From the NCBI RefSeq assembly GCF_001640805.2, contig NC_066838.1, forward strand, positions 24,491,142 through 24,555,141: a stretch of 64,000 bases of DNA, given 5' to 3'. The notes beneath the pieces are model-generated. The model was not told the DNA's origin. It searched no databases and saw nothing but the letters and a program-made list of their open reading frames with translations. Position 1 is the first letter of the stretch, and every line of letters starts with the position of its first letter. The DNA comes from Lates calcarifer. Lineage: Eukaryota > Chordata > Actinopteri > Centropomidae. Shown here piece by piece: positions 50,178-61,951 of this stretch. Made by a program: the position numbers and the translations under genes.

Positions 50178-50180
<3 letters not shown>

Positions 50181-50227
<47 letters not shown>
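50181..50227. repeat. (GT)n microsatellite
   Basis: About 47 bases of uninterrupted GT on the plus strand, in a LIMA1 intron. Confidence 0.95.
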
Positions 50228-50228
<1 letters not shown>

Positions 50229-52224
50229 GGTCCAGACCAAACCACTTTAATCCCCTTATGAGCTCAGAGAGACGGAGCCTGAGACAGACACCCCGTCTGT
50301 CCACAGCCGCCAGCCAGAAAACAAACTGATCATTTCTCTCTGACCTTCCATTTATACACACCTGAGAGCTATGACGATACAATAATCCACCTACAGTCTC
50401 TTCTTAAAGCCCGAGCTTTACTTCTTCTACTTATTCTTTTTATACCTGATGAGTAAGTGAAAAAAGAGGAACTTTATCATCTTATATTGATCTATGTTTT
50501 TGTCGACGACAAGTTTAAACTCTCCTGCTGCAGTCAGTCGTGCCAACGCCTCCGTCCAACATGAGAGTTCACGTCGTTCCGCTAAAGTCACTTCAGGTGC
50601 AGGTTACGTAACAGGTCAGACAGCGACTGTGACACTACACATTAGTCTTTTAGTCTGAGGGAGCCACACATGAGTCGTCGTCGTCACCCGTTCAACGGAT
50701 TTAAAAATAATTAAATGTGCAGTTTTTTGTTAGATTAGGTGACGGGTCGATGGGTTCAGAGAGTCTGCAGGCTTCAGCAAGTAAAGTTGGGAAAGATTTC
50801 ACAACAGAAAACAAAGGTTGAGGTGTTTGTGAGGTGACTGCAGGTGTTAGACACCGACAAAAAACCAGTGTGGTTCAGGCAAGTTAATACTCATCAGGGA
50901 ATCATGGTGCAGCTGCTGCAAAAACAAGGGAAAAAACAGCACTAAAATGTTACTTAAAATAAGCAAAATTATCTGTTTTGTTTCAGACATCTTGGCAAGT
51001 GAAACTTTCCTCTTCTGCTGGCAGATTTTACGTCATTTTTCCTCCATCTTGGTGCTTTTTTCCCCTCACTTTTGCGAGCTGAGTTTATGCAGTGTGGTTG
51101 TAAAATGTGGCGCATTATATTTAGAGCTTGTGCACAAAAATGGAGGTGTCTATTTACTGACAAACAACAAGCGTGACTCAGGCAAGTTAATGCTTATCTG
51201 GGTGCAGCTGCTGCAGTTTTTGTTTCTTTTCATTCGATGTCTCTCAGATAATACAAAACACTGTCGCTCTTGCTGCAAAAAAACTTCTGCATAAACTCTA
51301 AAGAACAAGAAAAAAAAGCCTAAAAATGCAGAAAATATTACTTAAAATAAGCAAAATTATCTGTCTGGCTTTAAAGAACAGAGACAAATCACAACAACAA
51401 AAACCATCATCATCATCATAATAATGGATCTATCCCCCAGGGTGGATTATCTTTCACAGACCGGAGGTACAGCAGAGAAAAGGGGGGAGGTGTCTGAGAC
51501 TGGTGTGTGTACATGGGGGGGTAAACATATTAGGAGGGGGGGGGTCAGTGGGGTGTAAACAAGCAGGCGGACCGGTACGAGGCCAGGCTGGATCTCCCAG
51601 GAGGGCTGGATCAGCACGCTAGACAAAGAATCTGCTGCTAATCCTGATACTATTAAAGCTCTCATTCAGACCGACAGACTGACTTGCAGTTCCTCTTAAT
51701 GACCCCACCCTGTCCCTGAACCCATCACACACACAAACACACAGTAAACCCAAGACAATACCCTGTTCTTACCAAAACAAAGACAGAAGACTTAACAGCC
51801 TCTAAACACGGTAATATACCGAGCCAGAGCCGCACAATAATACAGTTCAAAGTGGAGCTGATAAAGTTAGCCCATGAAGTGGACTCTGAGAGGCTGTTTT
51901 CTTTACAGATACTCTGCAGCCGTGTCGTCTGAAAACATCCTAATCCAACAGAGAGGTCAACACAAACAGACAGAGAAAGAAAAATAAAGTGAAAGCAGAC
52001 TCAGGGTTAATGGCCAAACAAAGAGAACAAGAAACAACCACGCAGACGCACAAACGAAAAGACAGAGCGTAGCTACCTCTCCTGAAGGTAAACGGAGAGA
52101 AGAAAAGCCGCGAAGGGATGAAGAAGGATGAAGAGTCAGCAGAGACGTGAAGCCAGTTCTGAGGGAGTTTGATCGTACGACTGAATCCAGCACCCAGCGA
52201 GCTCCAGAGGAGGGAGAGGGGAAC

Positions 52225-52780
52225 AGACTGAGCAGATCTGGCTTATGGCACAGGGGGGAGATGATGTGGGGAAGGGTCTCTGGAGATGGTTTTTGGGGGG
52301 GGTAGGAAGGGGAGGAGGAGGGAATAGGAAAGGCGACAGGGAGCAGGTGTTTCTAGGGAGGGTGGCCGGGCGGCTGTTCAAAGGGGGGTGTGGCCGGATG
52401 AAGGTGGGGAGGCAAAGTGTGTCATGGTGTTACAGATGGGTGAAGGAGGGGGTAAAGGGCTTTTTTTTGTTTGTTTGTATGTGTGTTTTTACTGCGTCAT
52501 GGTGCCCCAGCTTCAGAATAAAGAGGCAGTCGTACAGGGAGGAGTCATTTGGGACAGGAGGGTGGTGGAGGAGCAGCTGGTGCAGGGGCAGGGGGGTGGG
52601 GGACAGTGGGAGGAAAGAAGGGAGGGAGGATAGGTGGGGCTGAGCAGGGCTGGGATGTGGGAGTGTGTAGGGAGGGAGGGAGAGAGGGGTGCAGGTCAAT
52701 TAATTTCAGAGTGCCTCATGACTGCATGCTTCCCCCCACCCAGGGAGGGGGGGTGGGCGGAGGAGGGTGGTAATCAGATA
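52225..52780. repeat. G-rich polypurine tract
   Basis: The plus strand is dominated by G and A with many runs of four to eight G (for example near 52288, 52384, 52590 and 52746). Open frames here encode Gly/Arg/Glu-rich low-complexity products and are not genes. The repeated GGGG runs could form G-quadruplexes. Confidence 0.75.
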
Positions 52781-52792
52781 AAGGCTGGAAAT

Positions 52793-53161
52793 GGGTTTAG
52801 AGCTGATTTTTATTTCTTCATTTATTGGCTTAATTACTGCTTTTTCTTTGTAATCACCTTTTATTTCTCACCAGGACAAGAAAGGGGTCGGACACGGGGA
52901 CATATATGATGCAGCGTTTTAGTCGAGTCACTAAACTTCGGGTCCGAGTCATTGCGGTTGAGTCTTAGCACCAACTCTGGGTTTAAAACAGATTTTTATT
53001 TATTCATTGATTGATCGTTTAATTACCACTTTTTCTCTGTACTCATCTTTTGAAGAAAGGGGTCGGGCGTGGGGAAATATATGACACAGTATATGACAGT
53101 GCTGTAGTCGAGTCACTAAACCTCAAGTCCGAGTCATTGCGGTTGAGTCTTAGTACCGACT
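52793..53161. repeat. Tandem duplication of about 185 bp
   Basis: Bases 52793-52976 and 52979-53161 are two head-to-tail copies. They share GATTTTTATTT near the start, GAAAGGGGTCGG in the middle and GAGTCATTGCGGTTGAGTCT near the end. The copies have diverged by scattered substitutions and a small insertion in the second. Further GAGTC-rich sequence follows to about 53310. Confidence 0.85.
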
Positions 53162-55869
53162 ACGTAACCCATGTGGGCCGATCTCTCAATATTGTTATAT
53201 CAAATTATTAATTTAACTGATTACAAAAAAAGTCAGAGTCTTCGTCTCCAGCTTACAAGTCTAAATGCAGTCATTGCTCGAGTCAAAGTCGAGTCACAAG
53301 TCCTGGAATTAGGGTCATGAAAATGTGTAACAAATATCATGATAATCCATCAATTAGAAGTTGTTGAGATATTTCACGCAACACCACAGATGTTGATATC
53401 ATGATTGTTCTTAGGGGAAAAGTCAGCGGGCTGTTGTAGTTGTAAGTATTCTTCGTCCGAACGCCGTGAACGTCTGTAGAAAATTTCATGGTAATCCATC
53501 AAAAGTGGTGGACCGACACCCTGAAGGAGCGCTGCTAGCATGGCTAAAAAAAACAACCTAACAAAATGGGGGTGTCTTATGATGTGAAGACAGGAGGAGG
53601 GAGACAACAGGGAAGACATGGACGTAGAAGACTGAGGAGCAGAAAGTGGACAACAGGGATGATTGATGAGGTGCGGGGGGGTTAGGGTGGTGGTTATAGC
53701 CTTAGGGGAGACGGTCGGATCAGCTGTCTGCGGTCATGAGCCTGCCAGCCTGCACCATTACATCATCTGCCCTGCGAAGAGGAGCTCAACAAAGAGAAGC
53801 AACAGAAGGCCAGACTTCGGCTTTACAGTGGAGGCTATTGTACAAGACCCTGAACTCTGTGTCTGCAGAACTGTATAGATCTTGTATCATCGCTCGAGGA
53901 TTTCCCCAAACAATTCCTCTTTTGGTGAGAAAACTATGCAACATGCAGTAAAAAGACTCTCCAAAATCCCTCTCCGCCTCCCCACTGCGCTCCTTGATCT
54001 CACTTTTTAAAAGCCCACATAGGAGGTCAGAGTTGAGCTGCAAGTGGTGCCGGAAAAACAAAAGTCTTTGTAAGAACAGCACATTTTAATGCTTTGACTA
54101 CAGGACGTTTTTTTATGCCAGGAACTGCTCCTTTGTTGGTGCTGGATGTCATGAGATCTCAACAAAAACGATCTGAGGTTTTGAGGATGAGTTTCTATAT
54201 TTTTCTTACTCTCAACAAATCTCATGAAAAGACCAAAACTAGTGGTTTTATCCCAGCAACAAGTCCAAAGCCTGATATATCTCACTGTGCTGTTACTGAA
54301 GATGTGAAGTAGCAGCTGTAGTTTTTAGTGAACGTCTCTCAAACAGGAGTAAATAATGCATTTGTCAGGGACTATTTTCAGCTGCGGATTAACACATTTA
54401 CTGCTCTAGTGAGTATTTACCGCAGCAGGTACAGTGTGGAAAGGTTAAAACCTCAACTTGTTTTGAGACTTGGGTCCATGATGCCAGGACAGCTGCCTGT
54501 TTCCAGTCTTCATGCTAAGCTAAGCTAGGCTAACAGGCTGCTAGCTGGATTTGTTTTGTATTTACTCTTCAGAGGAGTGAAGCTGTGAGAATATCAGATT
54601 TAAACCTGGATTTTTTTAAAATTTTTTTATTTTTTGGCCACTTGGGGGCAGCAGAAACAAGCTGTAAACACACTACTGCGATATAAATTTAAAATTAGTG
54701 ATGTTTAAATACAGCAACACCATTCGCAGATATGGTGAATATGTTAGCAAACAGTTTCTTATTGACATATCCAGCAGTTAGGGAGCAATGTTATAGAATT
54801 AATTTCAAGTGGAGCCTCTGATCACTACATGAATTTAACTCAAATATTCCCTCTCTTTTAGCTTAGCATTTAATCTGGCTCTCTAGCGGCTAAATGCTCC
54901 GCTATGTTCACCGTCTAGTCGCTAACTGTCTGTTTGCTGTTTTGTTCAGAGCAGGTTGTGTACAGTGAATTTTTAGATCTTTTAAAAATTGCAAACAGCT
55001 TTGAAAATTACACTTTGAGTTCAGCGAGAGTGAAAAAAAATAAAGAATGAAGCTGCAGAAAAGCCAAAACGATGAGCTGAAAGATGCTAAAATGCAGTGA
55101 GAGGAAATGAATTCTTTTTGGGTTCTTCACAACAACAAGATATTGACTGTAGCAGCTTTATTGTGCAGACGGCTTGGGAAAAATACCAGTTAATAAACGT
55201 AACATCTGACTTGATTGGGAGGATACAACAAGTTCAGCTGATTCTAGATCAGTGGTGTTTTACAGGTTGTTGATTTTACACGCACACGGTGAATATACAT
55301 CAGTTTTCTTCTTAAAGCCTCATAATGACCCGTAATGTTCTCTTCCTGTCGTAAATGGCTGCTCTGTGTTGAGGAGAGCACAGCGTGGCCGTTGTTAACG
55401 TGTCACACCTCGCGTATGAGCCCTTTACGTTCCTTTTTTTTTTTTTTACACGCCTCGAGGAAATGCATGACTGGACGTTAAATGCCTCCACTTTTATGCT
55501 CCGCAAATAACAATTAGCTGCCCCCAGGGGTATGTGTGGGCGGGTGGGGGCATGAAGCAGAGCTCCGGTCACTGATGCTTGAGAGGATGTGCGAGTCAGC
55601 TGAGTGTGTGTGGTGATGGTGAAGTGAGGTTGCACCATGTGACTATAGCATGACAGGACTGGAGGGATCTGACCTCTTTGAGAACAAGCAGACTTGTTTT
55701 TTTTCTTTACTCAAACTAAAACTAATCAGGATCCTGTTTAGTTTGAGATGGAACTAAAGACGCAGCAGATTGTTAAATCACAGCTCATTAACTTCTGACT
55801 CCATATCGTGACGTGGACGTCACGCCTGTGAGGAAGGAAAAAACCTTATCTTGCTTACACAAGCTTTCA

Positions 55870-55960
55870 GTTCCCAGTTTATTAGGTACACCTGCCTAAA
55901 ACTAATGCAGCAAATCCTCTTTTCATGAAGGTTAAAATGTTAATTTCGTTATTCAGCCAA
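55870..55960. repeat. Fish interspersed repeat fragment
   Basis: The stretch contains TTTATTAGGTACACCTG, a phrase I associate with a widespread teleost DNA-repeat end. Its class and boundaries are not resolved. Confidence 0.4.
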
Positions 55961-56117
55961 CTGTAACTGATATGTAAATTGTACTTAAGTACAGTACGTG
56001 AGTAAACGTACTTATTTTTCACCCCTGCAGGTCTTTATGTGTCGAGTGAAATGTGAGGACAAACTCCAAACCCTGCCGGTCACCATCACCGATAAGAAAA
56101 GGTAAGATCAGACTCAC

Positions 56118-56522
56118 CTTGTCGGTCAGGTTCTCTCCCTTCTCAAACATCATCTTCAGGCTGTTGAGGGGGACGCTTGGTTTCTCGCATTCGGGCACTT
56201 CGGCCGCCGCTGTTCCCTCCTTTCCCTCTGGATCTCTGCCGGGCCTCGCCTCCATGTCGGTCAGATCCTCGGGGTGAGCTGACTGCAGCTGGTTGGAGGT
56301 GGATTCACTGATCTCAGAGTGAACCTGCGTCTCCGGTTCAGCGTCCTGGTCCAGGGAGAGCTGTGACCTGGGTGTAGGTGTGGGGTCGGTGTAGCTGCAG
56401 GGCGTGGCCTGAGATCTGTGGCTGGACGATGGTGGTTGTTGTTGTTGTTGTTGTTGCTCCCAGCGTTTCTTTAAAACACTTAGATTCCCGCTGCGCAGCG
56501 TCGAGGGCAGAGCTTCTGCAAC
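56118..56522 (-). CDS. lima1: LIMA1 large N-terminal coding exon with polyglutamine
   Basis: This 405-nt exon (135 codons, phase 0 both ends) runs from a TCTTCAG acceptor to a GACAAG|GTGAGT donor on the minus strand. It encodes VAEALPSTLRSGNLSVLKKR at the start, matching the TLTVLKKKWE block of human LIMA1, then WEQQ and a CAA-encoded run of seven Gln (near 56436-56456). A Ser/Thr/Pro/Glu-rich middle follows, then SVPLNSLKMMFEKGENLTDK, matching the VPLNRLKMMFEKGE block of human EPLIN. The product is likely disordered apart from the actin-binding segments. An in-frame ATG lies just upstream (56537), before the acceptor, so an alternative first exon starting there is possible. Confidence 0.92.
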
Positions 56523-56783
56523 CTGAAGAAGATTCATACATTTAACTAGATACTACTCAAACTAAAGCTCAGACTTAAATGCAGCATCAGTTGTCTTATT
56601 TCAAATTAAAAGGGAGAACCAAGAGAACACACACAAAAAAGACAAGACAAAAAGCAGCAAATTATCACATTTGAGAAGCTGGATCCAGATAATGATTGAG
56701 ATTTTTGCTTAAAAAAGTTAACTGGTTCAAAAAAGAGTTAATTTAATTAATTAACTGATTAGTGTACAGAAAGATTGAGATAA

Positions 56784-57020
56784 TTTGGTTTAACCAGAAA
56801 CATCCTTATATATCAGTACCAGACTCCATTGACAAAAACAGTAGTTTTACTGAGCAGAACACAGGAGCTACTGGAGTACCACCAGTTAGTTTGTGTTATT
56901 GTGTGACTTTCAGTCAGTCTGCTGGGTTAAATTGCTTTTTTTGTCAATGGAGTCTGGTATTGCTATATAGCAATGTTTCTTGTTCAACAAAAAGGATCTT
57001 ACTCTTTAATAAAATGGTCT
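56784..57020. mobile_element. MITE-like TIR element, copy 1
   Basis: Inverted ends read TATATCAGTACCAGACTCCA on the left (56809-56828) and TGGAGTCTGGTATTGCTATA on the right. TTGACAAA and TTTGTCAA pair just inside. The interior includes TGTGTTATTGTGTGACTTTC, shared with copy 2 at 58389-58700. The outer edge is marked by ACTCTTTAATAAA at 57001, which matches inverted sequence at the left edge of copy 2. Confidence 0.72.
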
Positions 57021-58388
57021 CTGTAGATGGACACAGGCCAGTAACCAGCAGAACATCCCTGAAAGTCAAAGCGAGGTCCGACCATCGGCACAAAACCCAA
57101 AGATATTCTGTTAACTATCACATAAGTTAGAGTAAAACAACTGACGATTCATTTTCTGTCAGTTCTGGTCACGACTACCCTGCAAACAAAGACTTGTAGA
57201 AGTGACAAGGAGGCAGAGGATCACTCCCAGCCACACAGACAGTCACACATCAGCACTCCAGCTATAATGACTCATTATTCCTACAGACTTTGGTGGAGAG
57301 GAAGAACACTGAGGGATGCCTGCCACACTCTTTGACTCTGCTTTTAGTTTCCTCAGTGAATTCCATCAATGTTGGACTCACGCCACCTGATCCTCCGATC
57401 CTGCTGAATGAAGCTTTAAAAAAAAAAAAAAAACCCAAAAAACTACTTAACACTAAAACTAAAACGCAACAGCGGCTGCACACAAGTTAAATGTTTAAAC
57501 AAGCAACAAAAGTTTCAAGTATGTAAAGAAGAAGAAACAACTGCACAAAAGACAAAGAGCTGCTCAGCATGCACGTCTGTAAACCTGGAGCTGCTGCTTA
57601 CAGAAAAGAGCTGGAAAAAATTTTTCCTCTTTTTGTCAAAAGTTAAGAGAGTTAAAAACCTGAGAGAGAGAGGCGGTGGACGACCCGGCTGTCCAGTTGG
57701 CGTTTTGAGTGTGTATCTACGTGCGTGAGTGTGTGTTGAGTTGCTGGCCGGCTGGAAATGCTACAAGCTGTCCCAGATGTGCGAGCCTTGAGAAGTGATC
57801 AGAGCAGCATGAAGTAACCAGCCCACCCCCAGTCTACAACACGAAGAGAGAGGGGGGAGGAAGGAGGGGAAGGAAGCAGAGAGGGAGTGAAGGGAGGAGG
57901 AGGAGGAGGAGGAGGAGGGAGAGAAAATCAGAAACAGAGACAGTCAGTGAAGGGAAAGAGGGAAAATAAGTCCAGGAAATGAGAAAAAGGTAAAAGGGGA
58001 GAGAGCGCTGGAAACCTAAACAGGGGGTTCACAAAGAACTGCACAGTGACCAAACCAGGATGAATAATAATCCTCTGATAAGCCTCCAGGACTGGTGTCT
58101 ACATCTGATGTTTATGTAAGGGATTGGAGTCGAGTAACAGCAGAGTAACACCTTTACTTTTTCTGCTGAAAAGATTCACTGATTTACTAAAGTGCAAAGA
58201 AAGAAAAAAAAAGATAAGAGAAGATCTTCATGAAAGTAAAATTCCTGTTTGATGTTCTGCATTAAAAACAAGGAAGTTAAAAAAGTCTACAGCTGCTGCG
58301 GTGTAGTCAAATAAAACGGTGCAACATCAAAGTATGTTGTTGTTGCCACTGACAGGCTCAGATTGTGTCTGACAAAGAGATGGACCTT

Positions 58389-58700
58389 TTTATTAAAGAG
58401 TAAGACCCTTTTTGTTTAACCAGAAACATTGTTTTATATGGCTACCAGACTCCATTGACAAATATGGTTATTTTAGGAAGCAGAGCACATGAGCTGCTGG
58501 TATACCGCTGCCTCGATCTGTTTCTTTCTTTGTGTTATTGTGTGACTTTCAGTGGTGGAGGAAGTATTCAGATCCTGTAAATAAGTAAAAGTGCCACACA
58601 ATAACACGAACAAACAAACTAATGGAAGGCAGCAAATCCTGTGTTCTGCTCCCTAAAATTCCTGTTTTTGTCAATGGAGTCTGGTACTGATATATAGCGC
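58389..58700. mobile_element. MITE-like TIR element, copy 2
   Basis: This copy has the same ends as copy 1 (TACCAGACTCCATTGACAAA near 58443 and TTTGTCAATGGAGTCTGGTA near 58667), and the same internal phrase TGTGTTATTGTGTGACTTTC. It is longer, with extra sequence near 58555-58650. It has no coding capacity. Confidence 0.72.
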
Positions 58701-59289
58701 TGCTTTGGATTTCAGGAACAGGCCTGTGACTGATTTTGTGTCTGTGTCAGTGTTTAGATTTGGGACTGACTGATGCATAAATGTAAATATAAAATAGATT
58801 AATTGATTATTTGTGTGTAAAACGTGGAAAATATCCACTAAAACATCCCTGAAAGTCAAGGCAAGGCCTTCAAATTGCTGCCTGGATTGGTTAATTTGTT
58901 TTTTTCGTCTTTGCTGTTCTGTGAAAAATATTTATTTCTAAATTCCATATATTCAATGTTCCTTTAGAAGTTGAGAAAATTCCTCTTCTTCCTACTCAGA
59001 GTAAAAAAACTCCCAACTAATGAGAAGTGGATGTTTGGAGATACCAGTGTGCTCTCCAGTCAAGGAGCAGGTCTACCTGAGATTGTAAAGAAGCTTTCTG
59101 ACCCCTGCACCTCCTCCCACCTCCCTACACCCCCCACCCCCCGCTGTGCTCTGTCCCCACAGAGACGGCACTAACAAGCCTCCCCACGCAGATCAGGTGG
59201 GACGGAGGCGTCTTGTTACCGCCGCAGCATGACAGCAGATGCCATTGTTGCTCGCCTACTTTTACTGGCGCTCTGCACACACACTGCAG

Positions 59290-59291
<2 letters not shown>

Positions 59292-59322
<31 letters not shown>
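59292..59322. repeat. (GT)n microsatellite
   Basis: About 31 bases of GT on the plus strand, in a LIMA1 intron. Confidence 0.93.
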
Positions 59323-59324
<2 letters not shown>

Positions 59325-60446
59325 CAGCAGACGTCTCACTCTCAGATTATTGTCTCTGAAATGAAGCTTCTCTGAATCTGCTGCATGTGGATCAACAGGT
59401 GTGGGAGGAAAGCTAGCAGCTGTATGTGTGAGTGGAAACAGGAGGTGGAAAGTAACTGAGTGGGATTTTTAAGTATTTGTACTTTACCCTCTACATTTTG
59501 GAGGAAATATAGTACTTGTTGCTGCACTGCGTTTATCTGAACGTGATCGATTTCACGTACAAAAAACATTTAATCATCTGGCAGCATCAAGAAAAATACT
59601 CTGCAGGTGTCCATTTAACAATGAGACTGATAAAAGGAGTAAATTTAGCAAAAAATAAATAAAAACAGGAGAGTGAGAGAGATGTCAGTCAACCATGACG
59701 ACACAGTCCTGACGGGAAAAACATTTTTAAGCTACACAACAATTCTTGAAATGATTCAAGTGGAAGAATCAATCAATAAAATGAAAAAACAAGTGGCAGA
59801 TTAATTAAAAATAACTGTTATTTGCAGCCTGAGTAATTTTACACCGTTAAAATGTCGGAGTATCAAACCTGAAAATGTCTTGAGCTTGTGATAAAACCAC
59901 AGACCTCATTTAACTGAAACCTACGAGAGACGAGGGAACTGGGAGTGCTGACGTGCTAACTTACTTCCTGGTTTTAGGACTCATTCATGCAGAGGATGGT
60001 TGCTTTAATACATTTACTCAAACCTGCCGTGTAGAACCTTTGTCTCCCCCCTTGTGAGAGTAATTACAATTCGTGTTTGTCCTTGCCGTCTGTTTTTAGA
60101 CAGTAATCCTCCTAAACACAGAGTTTCTTTTTTATCTGAAGCATCAGAAACTCCTCTTAGACACTTCTGAGGTTTCTACATCACAAACTCTGGCCACACT
60201 AGCTGCTGTAGTCTACTCACTACACTCGGTTCTAGGCAAACCAATCGTCGCCGGCTGACGTGAATACGCTTCGCTACTGGAGACAAGATTAAAAACTACC
60301 CGATGCTCAAAGGTTCAATCTGCGCTGTGTGAACTTGTTTTTATGTAAAAGCTTCAGTAAAGGATCTGAACGCTCATCCTTCGCTGTGAGGGAGAGGATC
60401 AGCGAGTGCAGACGAGATTTATTTCATACTGGACATGGTTTCTTAC

Positions 60447-60488
60447 CGCTTCTCCTCTGCGCTGCCCTCCTCTGCTGCCATCTGGTAC
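60447..60488 (-). CDS. lima1: LIMA1 42-nt coding exon (KYQ.AAEE segment)
   Basis: This small exon lies between a CTCCTCAG acceptor and a strong AAGCG|GTAAGA donor on the minus strand. It completes the Lys codon begun in the 61952 exon and encodes YQMAAEEGSAEEK plus two bases of an Arg codon. Human LIMA1 reads KYQKAAEETNMEKKR here, so the match is clear. In human the Met of NMEKKR starts the short (alpha) isoform; the fish exon has no Met at that place, only one earlier. The phase at its 3' end does not fit a direct join to the 56522 exon. Confidence 0.9.
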
Positions 60489-61951
60489 CTGAGGAGGAGG
60501 ACAGACAGTGGATGAGAGGACGCTGATGGATATAAGAATGTCAGACAAACTAAGAAGCAGAGGCATCTGGTCCTGCCCTTCCCTGCTACACTCACACCCA
60601 GGAAATGAAGATGAAATGTCCCTGCTCCTCTCCAAAACATTAGATGATTTCATGTGTTGCAGTGAATCTGGATGGAAAATCTTCAGCCCACGCAGTCGAT
60701 TCAGTGTTTGGTCCATTTCTGTTTATATATCGTAAAACTCATCTAAAGAAAAGATCTCTGTCTCACTTTTACGTCTGTAAAACAGTCTGAATGTTTAACA
60801 CTATGTCAGGCCAAAGCTGACTTTACTTTAATTTATTTATTTGTCACATTTATGTGTTGTAGTCCTGCAACTGACCCACCACCAGATCAGCAGTGATTAA
60901 GAGGTTAATCTGCCATTTATTTTCTAGATTTATCTCTTAATTGTTTAGTTATTTAATCCATAAAATGTCAGATAATAGTGAAAATACTAAGCACTATTTA
61001 CAGCACATATTCAAATAGTTTGTTTCATCCAAAAATATCAGTTTTTCCTTCACACACGCTACGATAACCAGTGAATTATTGGCATTTTTGCCTGAAAAAT
61101 TACTGAAATTATTCATTAATTATCCTAAAAGTTGCTGATTAATAAAATCAGTTGACTAATCAGTTAATAGACAAAATGTTTCTGTTGTAGTTTAATTCAA
61201 ACCAAGTAAACTTCTTTGCATGTTTGATTATTTCTTTATTCAAAGACTAAATTTAGTGTTTCCCTAAAAAAGACAAAGAAAGAAAGTGTGGATATCAACG
61301 TGTATATATGTATTTTTCAACATTATATGTATATTCTTACATGTTTTACGGGGTTAAAATCTAAATTCAGTCTCAGAAGTCAAACAGTAATAGTTGTTTA
61401 GTCTGGAACTGCCGCAGAAAATCAGTTTTATAAGACTTTGGTAGAAAAATATTTCATCTCTTTGCTCTGAGACTCTAACTCCTTGTTAAGAGGAGGAAAC
61501 CTACTGTGAACGGTGTTTTCATCACTCACAGACACAGAACAGCACTAACTCCTAGTGGACAGATGGAGTAAATACAGACAGGACGTCCCACCGTGCAATT
61601 CATAAATTTAGTAACTTGATTTGTTGTGTTTAACAGGTAAAAGGTTGGAGTTTCTGGGTGGTGGTTTGCTTTTATTGTGACTTCAACTCTTAGTTTTACT
61701 CCAGAAACAGAAACTGGTAGGTTGATGTGTGTGGTAACCACATTCCTTTTTCACTAAAAAGAGGAAACTGAAAACAGCTGAAGTGGCGAGATGTTGTTAG
61801 GGAGACGTGTGGCCTCATTTCTGATCAGAAAACTGGGTGAGACAGTGACTTATCTGCTGAGTGGCTGCTGCTAAATTATTTAAGTCATGGTCAAAGCCAA
61901 AGAGAGGGAGAGAAAGAGATGGGGGGGGAGAAAAGGTGAGGAGAGACTTAC
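60489..61951 (-). other. lima1: LIMA1 intron (about 1.5 kb)
   Basis: Borders are a GTAAGT donor and a CTCAG acceptor. It contains AT-rich sequence, part of which (about 60940-61180) resembles dispersed repeat family B, also seen at about 21930-22210 and within the duplicated segment near 31000-31300. No exon is seen. Confidence 0.75.

Larger units (their letters stand above)
49962..56117 (-). other. lima1: LIMA1 intron (about 6.2 kb)
   Basis: The intron holds a GT microsatellite (50181-50227), G-rich patches (51480-51560 and 52225-52780), a tandem duplication of about 185 bp (52793-53161), a reversed copy of dispersed repeat family A (53325-53535), a fish repeat fragment with TTTATTAGGTACACCT (55879-55894), and many short chance frames. 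No exon was recognised. Confidence 0.75.
56523..60446 (-). other. lima1: LIMA1 intron (about 3.9 kb), may hide a small exon
   Basis: The exon at 60447 ends two bases into a codon, while the exon ending at 56522 starts in phase 0, so a direct join is out of frame. A skipped exon of 3n+1 bases, or use of the two exons in different isoforms, would resolve this. The intron holds two copies of a TIR element (56784-57020 and 58389-58700), a GGA repeat (57897-57918) and a GT microsatellite (59292-59322). Confidence 0.7.

Noticed and set aside
53786..54082. 98-codon minus-strand frame in a LIMA1 intron, on the LIMA1-sense strand
   Set aside because: There is no homology to the EPLIN region expected between its flanking exons, and those exons (56118 and 49961) already join in phase without it.
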